Positions 32,884 to 38,717 of a DNA stretch of 38,717 nt are shown here, piece by piece. The DNA is from Rheinheimera sp. (GTDB lineage Bacteria; Pseudomonadota; Gammaproteobacteria; Enterobacterales; Alteromonadaceae): assembly GCA_008015325.1 (NCBI GenBank), contig SSFI01000115.1:1-38717 (forward strand), in the 5' to 3' direction. Numbering within the stretch: the stretch's first letter is position 1; each line of letters begins with the position of its first letter. Position numbers and translations under genes: made by a program. The notes below the pieces were generated by a model. The model was not told the DNA's origin and did no database searches. It was given only the letters and a program-made list of their open reading frames with translations.

Positions 32884-33624
32884 ATGAGCATCAATCCAAA
32901 ACCTACCTACAGAAGAATCCTGTTAAAACTCAGTGGTGAGGCCCTGATGGGCGATGAAGGCTTTGGTATTGATCCCAAAGTGCTGGACCGGATGGCTGCT
33001 GAAATCAAAGAGCTGGTTGAACTGGGCATTCAGGTTGGTATCGTGATTGGCGGTGGCAACATTTTCCGCGGTGAAGGCTTAGCCAAAGCTGGTATGAACC
33101 GCGTGGTCGGCGACCATATGGGCATGTTGGCGACCGTGATGAACGGCCTGGCGATGCGCGATGCGCTGCACCGTGCTTTTGTCAACGCCCGTCTGATGAG
33201 TGCATTTCCACTGAATGGCGTGTGTGACAACTACAGCTGGGCTGAAGCTATCAGCCTGCTCAAATCCGGTCGTGTGGTGATTTTCTCTGCCGGTACCGGC
33301 AATCCATTTTTTACGACAGATTCTGCAGCCTGTTTACGCGGCATTGAAATTGAAGCCGACGCGGTATTAAAGGCAACTAAAGTAGACGGCGTCTATTCTG
33401 CAGATCCGGTGAAAGACCCTACAGCGACACTGTACAGTAGTCTGACTTATGACGAAGTATTGTCAAAAGAGTTAAAAGTCATGGACTTAGCGGCATTCAC
33501 TCTGGCGCGCGACCACAACCTGCAAATCCGCGTGTTTAACATGAACAAACCAGGCGCACTGAAGCGCGTGACGATGGGTGAAGCTGAAGGTACAGTGATC
33601 GACCACGCTGAAAATTTACAGTAA
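32884..33624 (+). CDS. pyrH: Uridylate kinase (UMP kinase)
   Basis: 246 residues from ATG 32884, chosen for the GGGGAT sequence just upstream and the conserved beginning [17 protein letters not shown]. Amino-acid-kinase fold: [13 protein letters not shown]-like phosphate loop (here [15 protein letters not shown]) and later [12 protein letters not shown]. It converts UMP to UDP as a hexamer, activated by GTP and inhibited by UTP in the family. It is followed by frr after 46 bases, the usual order. Confidence 0.97.
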   Translation: MSINPKPTYRRILLKLSGEALMGDEGFGIDPKVLDRMAAEIKELVELGIQVGIVIGGGNIFRGEGLAKAGMNRVVGDHMGMLATVMNGLAMRDALHRAFVNARLMSAFPLNGVCDNYSWAEAISLLKSGRVVIFSAGTGNPFFTTDSAACLRGIEIEADAVLKATKVDGVYSADPVKDPTATLYSSLTYDEVLSKELKVMDLAAFTLARDHNLQIRVFNMNKPGALKRVTMGEAEGTVIDHAENLQ

Positions 33625-33670
33625 ACTACCGGCACTTTTTCGAGCCGAAAGTACGCGAAGGAACAACCAA

Positions 33671-34228
33671 GTGATCAACGATATTCTGCAAGACAGCAAA
33701 ACCCGGATGGAAAAAAGCGTTGAAGCGCTGAAAAGCCAACTGTCAAAAATCCGCACCGGCCGTGCTCATCCGAGCCTGCTTGATGGTATTCAGGTTTCTT
33801 ATTACGGTGTGGATACACCACTACGTCAATGCGCCAACGTATCTGCTGAAGACTCCCGCACCCTGATGATCACGGTCTTTGATCGTTCTATGATTCAGGC
33901 GGTGGAAAAAGCCATTATGCAATCTGACCTGGGGTTAAACCCGATTGGTGCCGGCACCAGTATCCGTGTGCCGTTACCAGCGCTGACGGAAGAGCGTCGC
34001 CGTGACCTGGTCAAAGTGGTGCGTGGTGAAGCTGAAGGCGCCCGCGTTGCGGTGCGCAACATCCGTCGTGATGCCAACGCCGACTTTAAAGCGTTACAAA
34101 AAGACAAGGAAATCAGTGAAGACGATGAACGCCGCGCAGTGGATGAAGCGCAGAAGCTGACAGACTTGTTCATCAAGAAAATTGATGAAGTTCTGGCAGC
34201 AAAAGAAAAGGAACTCATGGAAGTCTGA
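33671..34228 (+). CDS. frr: Ribosome-recycling factor
   Basis: 185 residues starting at GTG 33671 with AAGGA 8 bases upstream. Conserved [21 protein letters not shown], then [20 protein letters not shown] and the long C-terminal helix of the three-helix bundle. RRF with EF-G splits post-termination ribosomes. A terminator follows at 34249. Confidence 0.98.
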   Translation: MINDILQDSKTRMEKSVEALKSQLSKIRTGRAHPSLLDGIQVSYYGVDTPLRQCANVSAEDSRTLMITVFDRSMIQAVEKAIMQSDLGLNPIGAGTSIRVPLPALTEERRRDLVKVVRGEAEGARVAVRNIRRDANADFKALQKDKEISEDDERRAVDEAQKLTDLFIKKIDEVLAAKEKELMEV

Positions 34229-34248
34229 TGACTGTCCATGGCTGATGG

Positions 34249-34283
34249 AAAGCGCCGTGCAGACCCCTTCGCGGCGCTTTTTT
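34249..34283 (+). terminator. Rho-independent terminator after frr
   Basis: Stem AAAGCGCCG / CGGCGCTTT (34249-34257 / 34272-34280) with a 14-base loop and a TTTTTT end. It lies 20 bases past the frr stop and 20 bases before the uppS start. Confidence 0.88.
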
Positions 34284-34303
34284 GTTGATAAAAACAGCAT
34301 TTA

Positions 34304-35089
34304 ATGCGGAAATCTCGACGGATGACAATTTCAAGCACGACGATGGATCAGGCGCTGCCCCGACATGTTGGCATCATTATGGATGGCAACGGTCGCTGGG
34401 CGGAACGGCAAGGCAAACCACGGGTTTGGGGCCACAAAAAAGGTGTCGACGCAGTGCGTCGTGCTGTCAGTTTTTGCCGCCGGCTGAATATTCCTTCGTT
34501 AACTCTGTTTGCTTTTAGCAGCGAAAACTGGCGCCGGCCGGAAGATGAAGTCAGCAGTCTGATGGAACTTTTTATGTTTGTGCTGCAAAAAGAAATCAAA
34601 CTGCTGCATAAAAATCAGGTCCGATTAAAAATCATCGGTGATTTATCGCGTTTCAGCACCAAGTTACAATTAAAAATCGCTGAAGCTGAGTCTTTGACCG
34701 CTGGTAATACCGGGCTAACTCTGAACGTAGCCGCCAACTATGGTGGGCGCTGGGATATTGCTCAGGCCGCGCAAGAACTTGCCCGTCAGGTCGCTGCCGG
34801 TACTTTGCAGGCCGATGACATCGACGAAAAATTACTCGCCAGCCATATCCAAATGCACGACCAACCAGAACTGGACCTGATGATCCGCACCGGTGGTGAT
34901 ATCCGCATCAGCAATTTTTTGCTGTGGCAGGCTGCCTATGCGGAGCTGCTTTTTATTGATACCTTATGGCCAGATTTTGACGATCAGGTGTTTGCTGACG
35001 CTATTGCCAGTTTTGTCAGCCGCGAACGTCGTTTTGGCTGCACCGGTGCGCAAATTCGCGAGCTGGCCGCAGCAACTGTACAAGGATAA
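34304..35089 (+). CDS. uppS: Undecaprenyl diphosphate synthase
   Basis: 261 residues from 34304. In-frame ATGs at 34322 and 34343 are also possible, since none has a strong ribosome-binding site and the conserved part starts after them at [14 protein letters not shown] (catalytic Asp). Later [15 protein letters not shown] is the cis-prenyltransferase signature. It adds eight isoprene units to farnesyl diphosphate, giving the lipid carrier for peptidoglycan and O-antigen. First of uppS-cdsA-dxr-rseP-bamA; cdsA starts 5 bases after. Confidence 0.96.
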   Translation: MRKSRRMTISSTTMDQALPRHVGIIMDGNGRWAERQGKPRVWGHKKGVDAVRRAVSFCRRLNIPSLTLFAFSSENWRRPEDEVSSLMELFMFVLQKEIKLLHKNQVRLKIIGDLSRFSTKLQLKIAEAESLTAGNTGLTLNVAANYGGRWDIAQAAQELARQVAAGTLQADDIDEKLLASHIQMHDQPELDLMIRTGGDIRISNFLLWQAAYAELLFIDTLWPDFDDQVFADAIASFVSRERRFGCTGAQIRELAAATVQG

Positions 35090-35094
35090 CGATT

Positions 35095-35955
35095 TTGTTT
35101 AAACAACGGGTGATCACAGCGTTAGTGCTGGCACCGCTGGCGCTTGGCGCGGTGTTTTATTTACCGCCAGTCGGCTTTGCTATTTTTCTTGCAACTGCTT
35201 TTTCAGTCGCAGCCTGGGAGTGGGCCGGCTTTTGTGGCTGGCACACCCTGAGCAGTAAAACCGCTTTTACTACATTAATCGCTGTGTTGTATGGCGTGGT
35301 ATACCTCGCAACACCGGCCGCTTTGCACTGGCCGGTTCAAAGTAATTACACCGTTGAGGCGCTGTTGTGGCTTGGTGTGATCTGGTGGTTAATTGCCGTC
35401 TTGTTGGTTCTGAGCTTTCGCAAGTCCCAACAGCTGTGGGCGCAGTCCCGATTGATTAAAATCTTCATGGGGGTGTTAACCCTCGTGCCCAGTTTTACAG
35501 CAATCTGGCTGGTGCGTCAGGTCAATTACGAACAGTCGAGTTTTACCGGTGCCTGGCTGATTTGCCTGATGTTAGGCCTGGTCTGGGCTGCGGATATTGG
35601 CGGTTATGTCATTGGTAAACCTTTTGGCAAACACAAATTAATGCCGGACGTGAGCCCGGGTAAAACGCTGGAAGGTTTCGCCGGTGGTTTGTTATTTGTA
35701 CTGCTGTTAGTAACCGCCGTTGCCGCCAGTCAGCAGTGGCCGGAGCAAACCATGCTGTGGTTTGGGGCTGCAGTGATCCTGACTATTTTGTCGGTGTTTG
35801 GTGATTTATCGGAAAGTATGTTTAAACGCGTTGCCGGTCTTAAAGACAGCGGCAGTATTTTCCCAGGCCACGGCGGCATGTTAGACCGGATCGACAGTCT
35901 GACCGCGACTGCACCGTTGTTTGCCATTTTTGTCGCGCTGTTTGGTGGCTTCTGA
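35095..35955 (+). CDS. cdsA: Phosphatidate cytidylyltransferase
   Basis: 286 residues from a TTG start (AAGGATAACGA just before it). About eight membrane helices. The family signature near the end is [14 protein letters not shown], and [20 protein letters not shown] is the conserved cytoplasmic loop. It makes CDP-diacylglycerol from phosphatidate and CTP, the branch point to all phospholipids. Stop and dxr start overlap by one base (TGATG). Confidence 0.96.
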   Translation: MFKQRVITALVLAPLALGAVFYLPPVGFAIFLATAFSVAAWEWAGFCGWHTLSSKTAFTTLIAVLYGVVYLATPAALHWPVQSNYTVEALLWLGVIWWLIAVLLVLSFRKSQQLWAQSRLIKIFMGVLTLVPSFTAIWLVRQVNYEQSSFTGAWLICLMLGLVWAADIGGYVIGKPFGKHKLMPDVSPGKTLEGFAGGLLFVLLLVTAVAASQQWPEQTMLWFGAAVILTILSVFGDLSESMFKRVAGLKDSGSIFPGHGGMLDRIDSLTATAPLFAIFVALFGGF

Positions 35956-37151
35956 TGCCAAAGCAAGTGGTCATTTTAGGCGCGACCGGTTCTATTGGCT
36001 GCAGCACGCTGGATGTTGTCGCGCAGCATCCTGAGTTGTATCAGGTACTGGCGCTGACCGGCGGAAAGCGCGTCGATGTGCTGCTGCAGCAATGTATTCA
36101 GTTCAGACCGCGTTTTGCAGCCTTAACAGATGCAGCAGATGCCGCTGAGTTGCGCCGGCAACTGCAACAAGCTGGTGTTAAGACCGAAGTGTTCAGTGGT
36201 GCTCAGGCGCTGGCTGATCTCGCAGCGCATCCGGACGCTGATATCGTCATGGCCGCTATTGTCGGTGCCGCCGGTTTGTTACCAACCCTAGCTGCGGTCA
36301 AAGCCGGCAAAACAGTGTTGCTGGCCAATAAAGAAGCACTGGTGATGAGTGGCGAGCTATTTATCCAAGCCGTACAGCAACATGGCGCTACCTTGCTGCC
36401 GATCGACAGCGAACACAACGCCATTTTTCAGTGCCTGCCGGCGCCGTTACAGCAACATTGTTATCAAAGCAAACTGGCAAGTGCCGGCATTGCCAAAATT
36501 CTGCTGACCGGCAGTGGTGGCCCGTTCCGGCAAAAGCCACTTGTTGAATTTGACCAAATCACACCAGAGCAGGCCGTCGCCCACCCAAATTGGAGTATGG
36601 GCAAAAAGATTTCGGTCGACAGTGCCACCATGATGAACAAGGGCCTGGAATTTATCGAAGCGCGCTGGTTGTTTAACTGCGACGTTAGCGACATTCAGGT
36701 GGTGATCCATCCGCAAAGTATTATCCATTCGATGGTGCAATATACAGACGGCTCTGTGCTGGCGCAGCTGGGCAATCCCGACATGCGTACGCCCATCGCC
36801 CATGCCCTGGCGTTCCCCGAGCGCATCGCGTCCAACGTTAAACCGCTGAACTTCTTTGATGTGCCGGCTTTTACCTTTGAAGCGCCGGATTATGGTCGTT
36901 ATCCTTGTTTATTGTTGGCGCAGCAGGCCTGTGCCGCCGGGCAGGGCGCAACCACGGCGTTAAACGCCGCGAACGAAATTGCGGTTGAAGCTTTTCTAAA
37001 CCGCCAAATCCGTTTTCCGGAAATCGCTGCGCTCAACGCGCGGGTACTGGCGCATTTTTCCGCCAGTAAAGTGGCCGAACTCGAAGAGATTCTGGCGCTG
37101 GATGCGCAGGCCCGTACTTATTCGCAGTTGTTGTTGAAGGATTTCGTCTGA
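35955..37151 (+). CDS. dxr: 1-deoxy-D-xylulose 5-phosphate reductoisomerase
   Basis: 398 residues, E. coli length. NADPH-binding [14 protein letters not shown] at the start, [10 protein letters not shown], then the metal and substrate site [13 protein letters not shown] and [20 protein letters not shown]. It forms MEP, the committed step of the non-mevalonate isoprenoid pathway that feeds UppS in the same cluster, and is the fosmidomycin target. It overlaps both neighbours by one base, so the three genes are translated as a coupled set. Confidence 0.98.
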   Translation: MPKQVVILGATGSIGCSTLDVVAQHPELYQVLALTGGKRVDVLLQQCIQFRPRFAALTDAADAAELRRQLQQAGVKTEVFSGAQALADLAAHPDADIVMAAIVGAAGLLPTLAAVKAGKTVLLANKEALVMSGELFIQAVQQHGATLLPIDSEHNAIFQCLPAPLQQHCYQSKLASAGIAKILLTGSGGPFRQKPLVEFDQITPEQAVAHPNWSMGKKISVDSATMMNKGLEFIEARWLFNCDVSDIQVVIHPQSIIHSMVQYTDGSVLAQLGNPDMRTPIAHALAFPERIASNVKPLNFFDVPAFTFEAPDYGRYPCLLLAQQACAAGQGATTALNAANEIAVEAFLNRQIRFPEIAALNARVLAHFSASKVAELEEILALDAQARTYSQLLLKDFV

Positions 37152-38503
37152 TGCCTGATTTTCTGTGGAATTTGCTTAGTTTTGTGGTTGCGCTGGGTTT
37201 GCTGGTGACAGTGCACGAATTTGGCCATTTTTGGGTAGCGCGTAAAAACGGCATTCTGGTGAAGCGGTTTTCGATAGGTTTTGGCAAGACGTTGTTCAGC
37301 TGGCGCGATAAACAAGGCACTGAATTTGTCATTGCTGCTATTCCGCTTGGCGGTTATGTACGGATGCTGGATGGCCGCGTCGACCCGGTGTTACCGCAGT
37401 TTGCCGACTTAGCCTTTGACAGCAAAACAGTGCCGCAGCGCATGGCAGTGATAGCTGCCGGCCCTGTCGCCAATTTCCTGTTTGCCATTTTTGCGCTGAT
37501 GCTGATGTATCTGATTGGTGTGCCGAGTTTGCGTCCGGTGGTGGCGGAAGTCGCCCCGGATTCGATTGCGGCCAGAGCTTATGTACCGAACCAGCAGATC
37601 ATTGCGGTCAATGGCGAAACAGTACAGGACTGGCAGGGTGTGCAGCTGCTATTACTCGAACAGATTGGACGCGACAGCGTGACGCTGACGCTGGCGGATG
37701 ATATCGACAGCCCTGGTGCTGATGTACAGCTGGATTTAACCGGCTGGAAGTTTGACCCTGAACATGATTCGGTGTTCGGTAGTCTTGGCATAGTGCCTGT
37801 GCAAGCCCGACCTTTGCTGGAAGTTGGGCAGGTGCAGCCGAACAGCCCTGCAGCAGCAGCCGGATTGCAATTAGACGACAAACTGCGGGTACTCGAAGGT
37901 GTTGCGTTGACCGACTGGGCCAGTATGGTCAAAGTGATCCAAAACAGCCCGGGCAAGACGCTGACTCTGCTGATTGAGCGGGGCGGTCAGCCGATGACGC
38001 TGAGCGTCACGCCGGCCTCACAACAAACCGCTGATGGTTTCCATCAGGGCTTTTTGGGGGTGTCACCGAAAGTAAAACCGGTCGACCCTCAATATATCCG
38101 CACGCTGCAATACGGCCCGCTCGAAGCAGTCTGGCAGGGCGTGCAAAAAACCTGGCAACTAGTGCGCTTAAGTTTTTCGATGGTTGGCAAACTGATTTTC
38201 GGCGATGTATCGGTGAAACATTTAAGCGGGCCAATTTCGATTGCGCAGGGCGCCGGTAGCAGTGCCGACCTCGGTTTGATTGCGTTCTTGTCCTTTCTGG
38301 CCTTAATCAGCGTTAATCTCGGCGTGGTAAATTTACTGCCGCTGCCTATTTTGGATGGCGGCCATTTAATGTATCTTGTGGTGGAACTTATCCGCGGTAA
38401 ACCGGTCTCTGAAAGAGCGCAAGAGCTTGGTTTTAAATTTGGAGCCCTGGTCTTGCTGACATTAATGGGAATTGCGCTGCTCAACGATATTTCTCGTTTG
38501 TAA
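37151..38503 (+). CDS. rseP: Site-2 zinc metalloprotease RseP
   Basis: 450 residues. HEFGH (22-26) in the first membrane helix, two PDZ domains (about 115-200 and 210-290; VQPNSPAAAAGLQ is in the second), and LPLPILDGGHLMY near residue 400 completing the zinc site. RseP cleaves the anti-sigma factor RseA inside the membrane after DegS, releasing sigma-E under envelope stress, and also removes remnant signal peptides. Just upstream of bamA, whose product it monitors indirectly. Confidence 0.97.
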   Translation: MPDFLWNLLSFVVALGLLVTVHEFGHFWVARKNGILVKRFSIGFGKTLFSWRDKQGTEFVIAAIPLGGYVRMLDGRVDPVLPQFADLAFDSKTVPQRMAVIAAGPVANFLFAIFALMLMYLIGVPSLRPVVAEVAPDSIAARAYVPNQQIIAVNGETVQDWQGVQLLLLEQIGRDSVTLTLADDIDSPGADVQLDLTGWKFDPEHDSVFGSLGIVPVQARPLLEVGQVQPNSPAAAAGLQLDDKLRVLEGVALTDWASMVKVIQNSPGKTLTLLIERGGQPMTLSVTPASQQTADGFHQGFLGVSPKVKPVDPQYIRTLQYGPLEAVWQGVQKTWQLVRLSFSMVGKLIFGDVSVKHLSGPISIAQGAGSSADLGLIAFLSFLALISVNLGVVNLLPLPILDGGHLMYLVVELIRGKPVSERAQELGFKFGALVLLTLMGIALLNDISRL

Positions 38504-38529
38504 TAACTAATCAGAAGTAGTCCAAAACA

Positions 38530-38717
38530 ATGACAATTAAACGATTAGTAGCTGCGATGTTACTGGCCTTAGGCAGTAACTCGGTGCTCGCTGAAGAATC
38601 ATTCACAGTCAAGGATATTCAAGTCGAAGGGTTACAACGGGTTGCTCTTGGAGCCGCCTTGAATAATCTCCCCTTTAGTATCGGTGATCGTGTCAGTGAC
38701 TATACACTGGCCAAAAG
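38530..38717 (+). CDS. bamA: Outer-membrane assembly factor BamA, N-terminal part (cut by window end)
   Basis: Only about 62 residues are visible: a signal peptide ending SNSVLA before EESF, then the start of the first POTRA domain (FTVKDIQVEGLQRVALGAAL, NLPFSIGDRVSD). BamA inserts beta-barrel proteins into the outer membrane with BamB-E. It begins 27 bases after rseP and follows the conserved order dxr-rseP-bamA. The barrel lies beyond the window. Confidence 0.95.
   Translation, partial: MTIKRLVAAMLLALGSNSVLAEESFTVKDIQVEGLQRVALGAALNNLPFSIGDRVSDYTLAK

Overview
The window is a chromosomal segment of a gammaproteobacterium, most likely of the Alteromonadales/Rheinheimera type. This is inferred from the protein families, the conserved map / rpsB-tsf-pyrH-frr-uppS-cdsA-dxr-rseP-bamA order, the srkA-dsbA pairing, and GlyGly-CTERM and PEP-CTERM-like tails. 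The species cannot be fixed from the sequence alone. No rRNA, tRNA, CRISPR array or prophage was seen.

Layout. (1) 1-2270, minus strand: the N-terminal part of an exported amidohydrolase, then a decayed two-component system in which the response regulator has lost its DNA-binding end and runs into histidine-kinase sequence, followed by a kinase remnant with an internal stop. (2) 2282-5330, plus strand: a compact operon of a BlaI/MecI-type repressor, a fused M56/M23 membrane peptidase and an exported serine beta-lactamase-like hydrolase, preceded by two identical 16-bp palindromes that are probable repressor operators. (3) 5405-6453, minus strand: three small unrecognised genes. (4) 6666-9054, minus strand: two tandem DsbA-type oxidoreductases and a frameshifted srkA. 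(5) 9163-13630: ccoG with an FNR class II-like promoter, a small exported protein, a ParA-like ATPase overlapping a ribbon-helix-helix gene, and purT. (6) 13877-17741, minus strand: a choice-of-anchor-A surface protein with a PEP-CTERM-like tail and a frameshifted PrsT-like TPR gene. (7) 17883-20290, plus strand: a small GNAT, a BenE transporter translationally coupled to a GntR regulator, with paired TGTATACA operators upstream, and a Cys-rich CWC protein. (8) 20222-23374, minus strand: a cyclophilin with a GlyGly-CTERM tail, a Sel1-repeat lipoprotein and a small unknown. (9) 23691-24974: a CPA2 antiporter, followed by a complete IS4-type element (25010-26442) lodged between the two halves of what looks like a bidirectional terminator shared with dapD. 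(10) 26479-30764, minus strand: map-glnD-dapD. (11) 30765-38717, plus strand: rpsB-tsf, pyrH-frr, and uppS-cdsA-dxr-rseP-bamA (bamA cut by the window end), with clear terminators after tsf and frr and a structured rpsB leader.

How the parts work together. Region 11 is the conserved translation / UMP kinase / isoprenoid / phospholipid / envelope-assembly cluster. Region 10 is nitrogen signalling (GlnD), lysine and peptidoglycan precursor synthesis (DapD) and N-terminal Met removal. Region 2 reads as a self-contained cell-wall-sensing and response operon. Four separate reading-frame lesions (RR/HK junction, HK stop, srkA, prsT) should be checked against reads before being treated as biology.
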